Positions 18,169 through 26,719 of a stretch of 64,000 nucleotides of DNA are shown in pieces (the first letter of the stretch is position 1; the number at the start of each line of letters is the position of its first letter). A model generated the notes under the pieces. The model did no database searches. It was not told the DNA's origin and was given only the letters and a program-made list of their open reading frames with translations. The stretch spans positions 2,228,369 to 2,292,368 of the forward strand of contig JAWPML010000001.1 of the NCBI GenBank assembly GCA_033344915.1. The letters are read 5' to 3'. The position numbers and the translations under genes were made by a program. The stretch is from Acidimicrobiales bacterium (lineage in GTDB: Bacteria; Actinomycetota; Acidimicrobiia; Acidimicrobiales; Aldehydirespiratoraceae).

Positions 18169-19059
18169 TCAGCCCCTTCCGAGGTCGGCGAGGACCTGCT
18201 TGGCGTCGGCTTCGACGAAGTCCGGTTCGGGCCCCATCGGCATACGAGTGGGTCCGCCGGGCAGGCCGAGCACCCGCAGCATCGCCTTGCTCGGAATCGG
18301 GTTCGGGGCGAGGTCGCCCGTCTCGAACTCGTAGGACGGGATCAGCCGTCGGTTGATCGCGGCGGCGCCACGCACGTCGCCGGCGAAGAACGCGTTCATC
18401 ATCTCGGTGGTCTCGTTGCCGACCCAGTGGGTCGCGACGCCGATGGTGCCGACCGCACCGATGGCGAGCAGAGCGAGCGTGAGCCCGTCGTCGCCGCTGT
18501 AGACCTCGGTGCCCTCCGGGGCCAGCGACAGCAGCCGCGCCGTCTCGCCCGGATTGCCGGCGGCGTCCTTCACGCCGATGATGTTGTCGACGTCCGCGAA
18601 CAGGTCGACCATCGTCTCCGTCGCGATCTTGCGGCCCGTCCGTCCGGGGATGTCGTAGAGCAGGATCGGCAGGTCCGTGGACGCGGCGCAGGCCCGGAAG
18701 TGTTCGCTCAGCCCGGCCTGCGACGGCCGGTTGTAGTAGCCGGCGACGTGGAGCAGGCCGGCCGCGCCGACCTCCGTGGCCCGCTCGGTGTTGCTGATGG
18801 CCGAACGGGTGTCGTTGCTCCCGACCCCGGCCACGACCGGCACGTCGACCGCGTCCACGACGGCGGCGATCAGGGCGATGTGTTCGTCCTGCGTGAGCGT
18901 CGGTGCCTCACCGGTGGTGCCGGCGACGACGAGACCGTCGTTGCCGCCCTCGGTGGTCAGATGGGAGGCGAGCGCCCGAGCTCCGTCCAGATCGAGCGAG
19001 CCGTCCTCGTTGAAGGGTGTGACCATCGCCGTCAGTACCCGGCCGAAACGTGCGTTCAT
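18169..19059 (-). CDS. dapA: 4-hydroxy-tetrahydrodipicolinate synthase
   Basis: This 296-residue (beta/alpha)8-barrel aldolase condenses pyruvate with aspartate semialdehyde in lysine and diaminopimelate synthesis. The Schiff-base lysine is in IIGVKDAAGN, the pyruvate-binding loop is GTTGEAPTL and the catalytic tyrosine is in LLYDIPGRTG. ATG 19059 was chosen because MNARFGRVLTAMVTPF is the family N-terminus; the upstream extension is low-complexity and out of family. The gene is followed after one base by rnj. dapB lies about 1.3 kb upstream, separated by SURF1 and a small protein. Confidence 0.94.
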   Translation of the reverse strand: MNARFGRVLTAMVTPFNEDGSLDLDGARALASHLTTEGGNDGLVVAGTTGEAPTLTQDEHIALIAAVVDAVDVPVVAGVGSNDTRSAISNTERATEVGAAGLLHVAGYYNRPSQAGLSEHFRACAASTDLPILLYDIPGRTGRKIATETMVDLFADVDNIIGVKDAAGNPGETARLLSLAPEGTEVYSGDDGLTLALLAIGAVGTIGVATHWVGNETTEMMNAFFAGDVRGAAAINRRLIPSYEFETGDLAPNPIPSKAMLRVLGLPGGPTRMPMGPEPDFVEADAKQVLADLGRG

Positions 19060-19093
19060 GTCGTCATCGTGCCACGTTCCGTCCCGATTCCCA

Positions 19094-19654
19094 TCAGCGT
19101 TCGCCGGTGCGGTCCCGCCCGAGGGTGGCGAGCAGGTGCTCGTGGAGCTCGAACCAGATGGTGTGGACGGAGTCACGCGTCGGCGACGCGATCCAGTCGG
19201 GGTCCATTTCCGCGAGCCCGAGCGCCGTGTCGAACCGGGCGCGATAGGACCGGAACCGGGGCAGGGCCGTCGTGAGGACCTCGAGCACCGGCTCCAGATC
19301 GTCCACCATCTCCCGCAGTGCCTCGACGGGCACGTCCTCCGCCTGCACCGCGGCGAGGAAGGCCCGGTTGAGCGGGAGGAAGGCCTCGTAGGCCGTGGTC
19401 AGATCGGCCCGACCGACGACGTCGGTCTCCGCGCCGAGGTGGGCCGCCAGCTCCGCCTCACCGGCGCCCGTCAGCGAGCGCCGCTCCTCCTCGCCTCGGG
19501 TGCGGACCTGGTCGAGCGCCCCGGCCGCGGCGAGCCGCCGGTCGAAGGTCGCCGGGTCGCCGCCGAGCAGCGCGTCGGTGACCTGCACGAGTTCGCTCGG
19601 CGCACGGCTGCGCAGCCGGACGGCCAACAGCACGAGGATGTCGGGATGGGTCAC
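19094..19654 (-). CDS. Uncharacterised protein with possible winged-helix N-terminus
   Basis: I do not recognise the family of this 186-residue soluble protein. Residues 1-65 could form a winged helix: helices, then a turn-rich RTRGEEERRSLTGAGEAEL that resembles the wing of MarR/PadR-type proteins. The remainder is helical and acidic, with a hydrophobic repeat (YEAFLPLNRAFLAAVQ) and a C-terminus ending TLGRDRTGER. The GTG start overlaps the SURF1 stop by 4 bases (GTGA), so both are probably made from one mRNA. It could be a regulator of its neighbours; nothing seen proves DNA binding. Confidence 0.7.
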   Translation of the reverse strand: MTHPDILVLLAVRLRSRAPSELVQVTDALLGGDPATFDRRLAAAGALDQVRTRGEEERRSLTGAGEAELAAHLGAETDVVGRADLTTAYEAFLPLNRAFLAAVQAEDVPVEALREMVDDLEPVLEVLTTALPRFRSYRARFDTALGLAEMDPDWIASPTRDSVHTIWFELHEHLLATLGRDRTGER

Positions 19655-20379
19655 CCGACCGCCTGGGGCTCGGCCCGGCGGCGGTGCAGGATCAGCGCGT
19701 AGGCCACGATCGTCGCCGCGGAGAAGAAGAACCACTGGAACGCGTAGGAGAGATGCGACCCCTCGTCGAGCCCGGGCGGCGGGACGGGGACGGGCAGGTC
19801 TCCGAGCGGTGGAGCCTGCTCGACGAGCTGGACCCAGACCGTGCCGAGGTCGTCGATCGCAAGGACCTCCTCGACGCGAGCGAGGTCGAGCCGCGTGATC
19901 TCGACAATGCCGATGTCGGTCGCCTCCCCGATCCGGCCACCGCCGACCGACGCGTTCACCCGGCCGAGGATCTCGATGTCTCCCTGCGGGGTCTCGATCG
20001 CCCGGCTGTCGTTTCCGGCGACCCATGACCGCGGCACCCAGCCCCGGCTGACCATGACCCGTCGTCCGTCCTCCAACCGCACTGCGGTGACGAGCCAGTA
20101 GCCGGCCTGGCTCTCGTGGGTCCGATTGGCGACGAGGACCGACAGGTCCGGCTCGTAGGTGCCCCGCACGAGGACGGGGCGGTGGTCGGCCGGTTCGGTG
20201 TCGAGGAGATCCTCGAGCGGCACGGGCTCGGCCTCGATCGCGGCCTGGACCTCCGCGTTCAGCGCCTTGCGCTCGTCCAGACGCCGCAGCTGCCAGAAGC
20301 CGAGGTTGACCATCAGGACGATCATCGCCAGCACGAAGACGTGCGACAGGATCCACTTCGGCGTGAGGAACTGCCGCAC
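19651..20379 (-). CDS. SURF1 family protein (cytochrome oxidase assembly)
   Basis: This 242-residue membrane protein has the SURF1 layout: an N-terminal membrane helix (ILSHVFVLAMIVLMVNLGFW) followed directly by QLRRLDERKALN, an extracytoplasmic domain with VLVRGTYEP, GYWLVTAV and VMVSRGWVP, and a C-terminal helix (YAFQWFFFSAATIVAYALIL). SURF1 proteins help insert haem into aa3-type cytochrome oxidase. No oxidase gene is in the window. It is coupled with the small protein downstream, and dapB lies 9 bases upstream. Confidence 0.88.
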   Translation of the reverse strand: MRQFLTPKWILSHVFVLAMIVLMVNLGFWQLRRLDERKALNAEVQAAIEAEPVPLEDLLDTEPADHRPVLVRGTYEPDLSVLVANRTHESQAGYWLVTAVRLEDGRRVMVSRGWVPRSWVAGNDSRAIETPQGDIEILGRVNASVGGGRIGEATDIGIVEITRLDLARVEEVLAIDDLGTVWVQLVEQAPPLGDLPVPVPPPGLDEGSHLSYAFQWFFFSAATIVAYALILHRRRAEPQAVG

Positions 20380-20388
20380 GGGTGCGGG

Positions 20389-21117
20389 TCAGAGACCGAG
20401 GTAGCTGTCGAGCCCGACGGTCAGGCCGGGATGGTCCGCGATGCGCTTGCAGGCGAGGACGACCCCGGGCATGAACGACGTGCGATCAAGGGTGTCGTGA
20501 CGGATCGCGAGCGTCTGTCCCGTCGTGCCCAGCAGCACTTCCTGGTTCGCGACGACACCCTTCATGCGGACGGCGTGGACCCGGATGCCGGCCGGCCCCT
20601 CGCCGCCACGAGCGCCGTCGAAGACCTCGGTCTCGGTCGGGTCCGGCGCCCAGTCGGACTTGGCCGCGGCCATGCGCGCCGCGGTGTGGGTCGCGGTGCC
20701 GGACGGCGCATCGACCTTCTCGTTGTGGTGGTACTCGACGATCTCGGCGGTGTCGAAGAAGGGGGCCGCGAGCTCGGCGAAGCGGGTCATCAGCACGGCC
20801 CCGATGGCGAAGTTGGGCGCGAGGAGGCAGTTGCTCGAGGTGAACGCGGCGGCGAACGACTCGTGGTCCTCGTCGGTGAGTCCGGAGGTGCCGACGACCG
20901 CGTGGATGCCGTTGGCGGCGAGGAACGGCAGCGTCGTGCGGACGGCCTCGGCGACCGTGAAGTCGACGACCACGTCACACCCGGCGTCGACGAGCGTCTG
21001 GAGGTCGTCGTCCTCGTCCACCGTCGCCACGAGCTCGAGCGAATCGTCGTCCTCGACCGCGCGGCAGACTTCCTGACCCATGCGCCCGGCGGCGCCGACG
21101 ACTCCGACTCGTGTCAT
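20389..21117 (-). CDS. dapB: 4-hydroxy-tetrahydrodipicolinate reductase
   Basis: This 242-residue NAD(P)H-dependent reductase follows DapA in the lysine/diaminopimelate pathway. The dinucleotide-binding loop is GVVGAAGRMGQ, the active-site region is EYHHNEKVDAPSGTA, and HAVRMKGVVANQEVLLG is the conserved C-terminal block. Length is normal. It heads the dapB-SURF1-small protein-dapA-rnj run. In mycobacteria thyX commonly lies between dapB and dapA; here SURF1 and the small protein occupy that place. Confidence 0.94.
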   Translation of the reverse strand: MTRVGVVGAAGRMGQEVCRAVEDDDSLELVATVDEDDDLQTLVDAGCDVVVDFTVAEAVRTTLPFLAANGIHAVVGTSGLTDEDHESFAAAFTSSNCLLAPNFAIGAVLMTRFAELAAPFFDTAEIVEYHHNEKVDAPSGTATHTAARMAAAKSDWAPDPTETEVFDGARGGEGPAGIRVHAVRMKGVVANQEVLLGTTGQTLAIRHDTLDRTSFMPGVVLACKRIADHPGLTVGLDSYLGL

Positions 21118-21146
21118 GCCCCGAGACTACGCGGCCGTGTGCGCCT

Positions 21147-22586
21147 TCAGACGGAGAGTGCGATCGCTGCGACCAGGTCGGCCGTGACGCCGTCGAGCTC
21201 GGCCTGCGAATCGGCGACGGCGGCGACATAGCGGTCCGGACGCACGATCGAGCAGGCATGCCCCCCGATCTCCGCGGCCTCGACCGGCACGACGACACCG
21301 TGCGGGAGCCAGACCGACGGGACGGTGAGGGAGGAGTCCGCGACCAGCACCGCGAATCCCGAGCCGAGTCGATCGTCCGAGTAGGTGCCGTCGTCGCGGC
21401 GGATCTGGGTGCACTGCGCGCCGACGAACGTGCCCTCACCGACGAAGAGCGGGCCAGCGAGGCCCGGGAACTCTCGTCCGCCGCCGTAGCCCGCGGACTC
21501 GTCGATCTCACCGCCCTTGCCGGACAGCGCGTCGATCAGGCGCCCGGCGTCCACCGCGTACTGCACGACCGTGGCCGCGTGGGGCCGCCGCTCCCCGTCG
21601 TAGCTGTCGAGCAGCCGGTCGTCCGCCTCACCGCGGGCGACCATGCCGAGCTTCCACGCCAGGTTGAAGACGTCCCGCAGGCCGGAGTTGAGCCCCTGGC
21701 CGAGAAAGGGCGGCATCTGGTGGGCGGCGTCGCCGGCGAGGAACACATTCCCCGCCCGCATGCGATCGGCGACGACCGCGTGGAACCGGTACGCGACGGC
21801 CCGGATGAGCTCGCCGTCGTCGGGCGTCATCCACGGGGCGAGCAACTCCCACACCTTCGCCGGCGATTCGAGCTCCTCGCGGGTCTCGCCCGGCAGGGCC
21901 TGGAACTCCCAGCGGCGATGATTCCGGTCGCCGGGGACGAAGGTCCCCGGCCGCGCCGGGTCACAGATCTGCGTCGCATTTCGCGGCAGCCCGTCCGCGG
22001 CGCCGTGCCACTCGATGTCGATGACGATCCACTCCTGATCGAACCCCTGGTCGATCGGCTGGATGCCGAGCCGCTTGCGGGTGGCGCTCGACGCGCCGTC
22101 GCAAGCGACCACCCAGCGCGCCTCGATCGCCTCGCCGGCGGCCAACTCGACGGACACCGACTCCGCCCCCTCGACGACGTCCGTCACCTCGACCGAGAGC
22201 CGCAGGTCGGCCCCCCGCTCGACCGCCGTCCGTCGCAGCAGTGCGTCGAGGTTGGGCTGGTAGTACATCGCCATCGGCGGATGGCCGAGGCGACCGACGG
22301 TGCCGTCGGGCAGGTCGAAGCCGACGATGCGGTTGCCCTCGACGTCCACGAACTCGGCGCCGGGGAGCGGCGTCGTGATCTCGTCGATCTCGTCCCCCAG
22401 GCCGTGGTTCCGGAACGCCCGGAAGAGCTCCTCGTCCAACCCGATCGCCCGGGGCAGGTGGTAGATGTCTGGCTCCTTCTCGAGCACGGTCACCGACAGG
22501 CCCTGCGCCCGCAACGCGATCGCCAGCGCGGCGCCGACGGGCCCGCACCCGATCACGGCGACATCGCAGGTGGGCCCGTTCGCCAT
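21147..22586 (-). CDS. FAD-dependent aromatic hydroxylase (MhpA-like)
   Basis: This 479-residue flavoprotein belongs to the class A monooxygenases that hydroxylate phenolic rings. The FAD Rossmann motif is AVIGCGPVGAALAIAL, the middle motif is WVVACDGASSATRK and the flavin-binding GD motif is FLAGDAAHQMPPFLGQGLN. It is closest in layout to 3-(3-hydroxyphenyl)propionate hydroxylases. It starts 4 bases after the stop of the extradiol dioxygenase gene, so the two form an operon: the hydroxylase would make a catechol that the dioxygenase opens. The actual ring compound is unknown. Confidence 0.85.
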   Translation of the reverse strand: MANGPTCDVAVIGCGPVGAALAIALRAQGLSVTVLEKEPDIYHLPRAIGLDEELFRAFRNHGLGDEIDEITTPLPGAEFVDVEGNRIVGFDLPDGTVGRLGHPPMAMYYQPNLDALLRRTAVERGADLRLSVEVTDVVEGAESVSVELAAGEAIEARWVVACDGASSATRKRLGIQPIDQGFDQEWIVIDIEWHGAADGLPRNATQICDPARPGTFVPGDRNHRRWEFQALPGETREELESPAKVWELLAPWMTPDDGELIRAVAYRFHAVVADRMRAGNVFLAGDAAHQMPPFLGQGLNSGLRDVFNLAWKLGMVARGEADDRLLDSYDGERRPHAATVVQYAVDAGRLIDALSGKGGEIDESAGYGGGREFPGLAGPLFVGEGTFVGAQCTQIRRDDGTYSDDRLGSGFAVLVADSSLTVPSVWLPHGVVVPVEAAEIGGHACSIVRPDRYVAAVADSQAELDGVTADLVAAIALSV

Positions 22587-22590
22587 CGCC

Positions 22591-23514
22591 CTAGCCCTCG
22601 GCCATGGCCGCGAACACCTCGTCGATGTCGGGCGGGGCGAGGAACGACTCGGGGACGGGCGGTCCCCAGCTGGCGAGACCCTCGGGTCCGCTCCAGTCCT
22701 TGGGGCGGTACGCGTCCTGGCTGGAGATCCGGTCGATGTCCGACGAGTACTCGGCGAAGTTGCCGGACGGGTCCCGGAGGTACCAGAAGTAGTTGGAGCC
22801 GATCGCGTGGCGGCCGAGGCCCCAGACATGGCTGTCCGCGTCGAGTTCCAGCATGTGCGCCGCGCCGCGACCGACCTCGTCCACGTCGTCGCACTCGAAA
22901 CTGACATGGTGCAGGAACGGGGCCGGGGCCTTCTGCACCGCCATGTTGTGGTGCACGTCGCTGCAGCGCATGAACCCCCCGAAGTCCCCGAGGGCGTCGC
23001 TCAGCTCGAACCCGAGGACCTCGGTGTGGAAGCGAATCGATTCGGCGGGATCGGTCGTCCCCCGCACGAGATGCGTCAGGTTCGAGGGCCGCACCGCGCT
23101 CCCCCGCAACACCGCGTCCGCCGGCACGTCGCGCCGTTCGACCGCGCTCGGACGGTTGACCGTCGAGGGGCCGATCGGTGCCGCGTCGTAGCGTGGCGCG
23201 ACGGAGACCTCGTAGGGGATCGCGTCGATCGGGTCGCGGAAGCGGAGGGTCTCATCGTGCGCGACCTCGATGCCCATGTCCGCCGACTCCAGGGCGGCGG
23301 CGAGTCGGGCCAGGTCGTCCGGGTCGTCGACCCCGAGGCCGATCTGGCGGATGCCGCGGTAGGGCGCCTCGACGACGCGGAGCTGGACGCCCCCGTCGCG
23401 GGTCGCCAGCTCGCCGGGGGTCTCCTCGGTCAGCCCGAAGGCGCGGTACCACGCCCGGGTCTCGTCCAGCCGGGTGACACCGACGTCCAGTGTCGTGATC
23501 CGATGCAGTGCCAT
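22591..23514 (-). CDS. Extradiol ring-cleavage dioxygenase (vicinal oxygen chelate fold)
   Basis: This 307-residue protein is built of paired VOC modules. The probable iron ligands are the histidine in NLTHLVRG, the histidine in FLHHVSFECDD and the glutamate in GNFAEYSSD, the 2-His-1-carboxylate set of type I extradiol dioxygenases. The reaction would be meta-cleavage of a catechol. ATG 23514 gives the correct N-terminus (ALHRITTLDVGV); the open frame upstream is antisense to the FAH gene. It is the first gene of a minus-strand pair divergent from the FAH hydrolase. Confidence 0.85.
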   Translation of the reverse strand: MALHRITTLDVGVTRLDETRAWYRAFGLTEETPGELATRDGGVQLRVVEAPYRGIRQIGLGVDDPDDLARLAAALESADMGIEVAHDETLRFRDPIDAIPYEVSVAPRYDAAPIGPSTVNRPSAVERRDVPADAVLRGSAVRPSNLTHLVRGTTDPAESIRFHTEVLGFELSDALGDFGGFMRCSDVHHNMAVQKAPAPFLHHVSFECDDVDEVGRGAAHMLELDADSHVWGLGRHAIGSNYFWYLRDPSGNFAEYSSDIDRISSQDAYRPKDWSGPEGLASWGPPVPESFLAPPDIDEVFAAMAEG

Positions 23515-23526
23515 GTGACCGACTAT

Positions 23527-23538
23527 TATCAAGTGATA
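23527..23538. promoter_or_regulatory. TATCA-AG-TGATA inverted repeat in divergent catabolic promoter
   Basis: A perfect 5-bp inverted repeat with a 2-base spacer lies in the 57-base gap between the divergent dioxygenase and FAH starts. The gap is locally AT-rich in a GC-rich region. Its position between two catabolic operons is typical of a MarR- or GntR-type operator controlling both directions. No regulator gene is adjacent. Confidence 0.45.
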
Positions 23539-23571
23539 TGGTTTCGTCAAGTGCCTGACCAGGGAGAGAGC

Positions 23572-24426
23572 ATGGGATTCCGCTTCGCCAACGTCGACAA
23601 CCGCGCCGTTCTCGTCACCGGCGACCACTACCACGACGTCGAGTCGCTCTCGGACGGCGCCATCCCGAGCGACCCGATCCAGGCGATCGGCGCGGCCGAC
23701 CGGCTCCACGAGCTCGCCGCGAAGCTCGATGCGAACACACCGACGGGGGCCCTCGCCGATGTCACGCTCGGCGCGCCGATCCCTCGTCCCTGCAACTCCA
23801 TCGCGATCGGCCTGAACTACAAGGACCACGCCGCGGAGGCGGACATGGAGCTGCCGGAGAACCCGATGGTGTTCACCAAGTTCCCGTCGTGCATCGTCGG
23901 CCCGACGGCCACCGTCGAGATGCGGGGCGACATGGTCGACTACGAAGGCGAGCTGGTCGTCGTCATCGGCAAGCAGGGCAAGGACATCGCGGAGGCCGAC
24001 GCCTACGACCACATCGCCGGCTTCACGATCGGCCAGGACATCTCCGACCGCCCCGCCCAGTTCATGGCGAAGCCCGCCCACTTCGCCCTGGGGAAGTCGT
24101 TCGACACCTACGGGCCACTCGGTCCGTGGGTCGTCTCCTGCGACGAGTTCGCCGACCCGAACGATCTCGGACTGACCACCGTCATCGACGGGGAAGAACG
24201 CCAGAACGCGCGGACATCGAGTCTGATCTTCGACGTGCCGTTCCTCGTCTCCTTCCTGTCTCACATCATGACGCTCCAGGTCGGCGACCTCATCTGGACC
24301 GGCACGCCCGAGGGCATCGGCTTCACCTCGGGCAACCTGCTCACCGACGGCCAGGTGATCACCACCGAGATCGAAGGAATCGGCGCACTGGTGAACCCGT
24401 GTGTCCGAGTCGGCGACTGGCGCTGA
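23572..24426 (+). CDS. Fumarylacetoacetate hydrolase family protein
   Basis: This 284-residue protein has the FAH C-terminal-domain fold. Signatures include IAIGLNYKDHAAEA, VFTKFPSCIVGP, the metal-binding DYEGELVVVIGK and WTGTPEGIGFTSG. Members hydrolyse or decarboxylate ring-cleavage products such as 2-hydroxyhepta-dienedioates. ATG 23572 follows a GGGAGAG site by 3 bases. It is divergent from the dioxygenase/hydroxylase pair and would act downstream of them. Its 3' end overlaps the possible start of the enolase-superfamily gene by 26 bases. Confidence 0.88.
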   Translation: MGFRFANVDNRAVLVTGDHYHDVESLSDGAIPSDPIQAIGAADRLHELAAKLDANTPTGALADVTLGAPIPRPCNSIAIGLNYKDHAAEADMELPENPMVFTKFPSCIVGPTATVEMRGDMVDYEGELVVVIGKQGKDIAEADAYDHIAGFTIGQDISDRPAQFMAKPAHFALGKSFDTYGPLGPWVVSCDEFADPNDLGLTTVIDGEERQNARTSSLIFDVPFLVSFLSHIMTLQVGDLIWTGTPEGIGFTSGNLLTDGQVITTEIEGIGALVNPCVRVGDWR

Positions 24427-25462
24427 CCCTCCCGTGACCCCGGGACCACACCACACCGTCGACACCGCGCTCGTCGCCCTCCCGCTCGCCCAGCCGATCG
24501 AGACGCCCCACCATCGCATCGAGTCCCTCGCGTGTGTGCTGGTGACGACGCGCACCGAGGACGGCACCGAGGGAACCGGCTTCTGCTATTCGATCGACCG
24601 GGATCACGCGGCGACGTTGCGGGACCGGGTGACGGCGCTCGCCGCCGGTGCCACCCCGACCGGCGAACGGGACGACGTGCTCGCCGCGGCGGCGCTGGAC
24701 GTCGCCGCGTGGGACGCCCACGCGCGCTCGGCGGGCGAACCGCTGGCCGCCCTCTGGGGCCGGACCCGCACCCACGTCGACTGCTACGCGTCCGCCGGGT
24801 TCTGGCTCACCGCCTCGATCGGCGAGCTCGCGGCCGAGGCGCGACGGTGTCGCTCAGCGGGGATCCGCACGGTGAAGGTGCGGGTCGGCCACGACCTCGA
24901 AACCGATCTCGCCCGGGTGGCCGCCGTCGCCGACGCGCTCGGGCCGGGCGGCACCGTCCTCGTCGACGCGGCACAGGCGTTCGGGCCGGACGACGCGATC
25001 CGGCGGGGCCACGCCCTCGCCGAACTCGGCGTGACCTGGTTCGAGGAACCCGTCGCCTTCGACGATCACGCCGGCATGGCCGCCGTGCGCGACGCGGTGA
25101 CCATCGACGTCGTCGCCGGCGAGAGCGAGATCGGGGCGCGGGCGTTGGTCGACCTGCTGGACGCGGGGGCCGTCGACATCGTCATGCCGGACCTCCAGAC
25201 GGTCGGCGGCTTCACGCCCTTCCGGCAGGTCGCGGCCGACGCCGAGGGCCGCAGCGTCCCCGTGTCCTCGCACTTCTTCACCGAGTACACGCTGTCGTTG
25301 GCGGCAGCCACACCAGCGGTGGGCGCCATCGAGTGGATCGACTGGTTCGCACCCTTGTTCGCCGAGACGCTGACGTTCGACGACGGCCGGCTCGTCGTGC
25401 CGGAACGGCCCGGCCACGGGTTCACGTTCTCGACCGAGACCATCGGGCGCTACGGCATCTGA
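24401..25462 (+). CDS. Enolase-superfamily enzyme (mandelate racemase/muconate lactonising group)
   Basis: This protein of up to 353 residues has the capping domain and (beta/alpha)7-beta barrel of the superfamily. Likely metal ligands are the aspartate in VLVDAAQAFG, glutamate in WFEEPVAF and glutamate in VAGESEIG. KVRVG carries the barrel lysine, PDLQTVGGFT and the histidine in VSSHFFTEY follow. The usual VDAN motif reads VDAA here. The start is either GTG 24401, overlapping FAH by 26 bases, or GTG 24434. Co-direction with FAH suggests a role in the same catabolic route. The substrate is unknown. Confidence 0.82.
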   Translation: MSESATGADPPVTPGPHHTVDTALVALPLAQPIETPHHRIESLACVLVTTRTEDGTEGTGFCYSIDRDHAATLRDRVTALAAGATPTGERDDVLAAAALDVAAWDAHARSAGEPLAALWGRTRTHVDCYASAGFWLTASIGELAAEARRCRSAGIRTVKVRVGHDLETDLARVAAVADALGPGGTVLVDAAQAFGPDDAIRRGHALAELGVTWFEEPVAFDDHAGMAAVRDAVTIDVVAGESEIGARALVDLLDAGAVDIVMPDLQTVGGFTPFRQVAADAEGRSVPVSSHFFTEYTLSLAAATPAVGAIEWIDWFAPLFAETLTFDDGRLVVPERPGHGFTFSTETIGRYGI

Positions 25463-25477
25463 GCGCCGCGCGGGGTC

Positions 25478-26719
25478 TCAGCGCGGCTCGACGATCGAGC
25501 GGACCTGCGGGCCGCGGACGACCTTCGTGAGCACCCGCTGGACGTCGTCCGCGCTGACCGCTCGGACCTTCTCGAGGTACTCGGGGACGAGCACGACCCG
25601 GTCGCGCACGAGCAGGTTGGTGGCGATCTGGGTCATCCGCGAGCCGGCGTCCTCCATGGCGAGCACCGTGCCGCCCTCGAATCCGCCGCTCGCGACCTCC
25701 ATCTCGCGCTCGCTCGGCCCGTTCTCGACCAGATCGGCGAGTTCACGTTCGACGACATCGGCGAGCTCCGGCACTCGGGCGGGGTGGGTGCCGGCGTAGA
25801 TCGAGAACGTGCCGCTGTCGACATAGCTGCCCATCGAGGAGAAGACCGAGTACGAGATGCCCCGCTTCTCCCGGACCTCCTGGAAGAGCCGGCTGGACCA
25901 GCCACCCCCGATCAGCTGGTTCGCGACGGCCAGCGCGAAGCGGTCGTCGTCGAACTGGTCGACCGCCCGCCAGCCGAGGGTGACGTGGGACTGCTCGATG
26001 TCGCGGCGCACGATGGTCTCGGGAACGACCGGCTGGGTCGGCGCGATGCGCACGGGAGCCTCACCGTCGGCGAGGCCCCCGAGGCGGGCGTCCACCCGGG
26101 CGCAGATCTCGTCGTGATCGACGTCGCCGACCACGGCGACGACGAGATTCGCCCGCCGGTACCAGCGCTCGTGGAACGATCGGATGTCGTCCGCCGTGAT
26201 CGCGGCCACGGACTCGGCGGACCCGAGGACCTCCCAGCCGAGGGAATGGTCCGGGAACAGCCCGAGCGCGAGATTCTGGTGCACGACGTCGTCGGGCGTG
26301 TCGGCGCTCCAGGCCAGCTCCTCGAGGATCACCTGGCGTTCCGCGTCGACGTCCGCCGCGGTGAAACCGGGATCGGCGACGACGTCGAGCAGCGTGTCGA
26401 GCCCGAAATCGAGATCCTTCGCCGGGGTGCGGGCGTGGAAGGCCGTGTACTCCTTCGACGTGAAGGCGTTGAGGTCGCCGCCGACCGCATCGATCCCCTC
26501 CGCGATGTCGCGCGCCGAACGGGAGGTGCTCCCCTTGAAGAGGAGGTGCTCGAGGAAGTGGGACGCACCGGCGATCTCGGGCGTCTCGTCGCGGTTGCCC
26601 ACGCCGACCCACACGCCGACCGCGACGGACCGGGCCGTGGGGTCGTGCTGGGTCGCGAGACGAAGCCCGCCGGGCAGGCGGGAGACCCGGGTCTCCCGTT
26701 CGATGTCCGGCGTCGTCAT
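25478..26719 (-). CDS. M16 family zinc metallopeptidase (PepR-like)
   Basis: This 413-residue protein resembles the processing-peptidase group of M16. The inverted zinc motif is HFLEHLLFKG (HxxEH), with the third ligand in VILEELAWS about 75 residues later. The C-terminal half-domain contains the conserved EKRGISYSV. Actinobacterial genomes carry this gene (pepR) directly after pnp; here the sulfotransferase gene lies between. The ATG overlaps the sulfotransferase stop by 4 bases (ATGA). Substrates are unknown. Export is not indicated, since no signal peptide is seen. Confidence 0.9.
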   Translation of the reverse strand: MTTPDIERETRVSRLPGGLRLATQHDPTARSVAVGVWVGVGNRDETPEIAGASHFLEHLLFKGSTSRSARDIAEGIDAVGGDLNAFTSKEYTAFHARTPAKDLDFGLDTLLDVVADPGFTAADVDAERQVILEELAWSADTPDDVVHQNLALGLFPDHSLGWEVLGSAESVAAITADDIRSFHERWYRRANLVVAVVGDVDHDEICARVDARLGGLADGEAPVRIAPTQPVVPETIVRRDIEQSHVTLGWRAVDQFDDDRFALAVANQLIGGGWSSRLFQEVREKRGISYSVFSSMGSYVDSGTFSIYAGTHPARVPELADVVERELADLVENGPSEREMEVASGGFEGGTVLAMEDAGSRMTQIATNLLVRDRVVLVPEYLEKVRAVSADDVQRVLTKVVRGPQVRSIVEPR

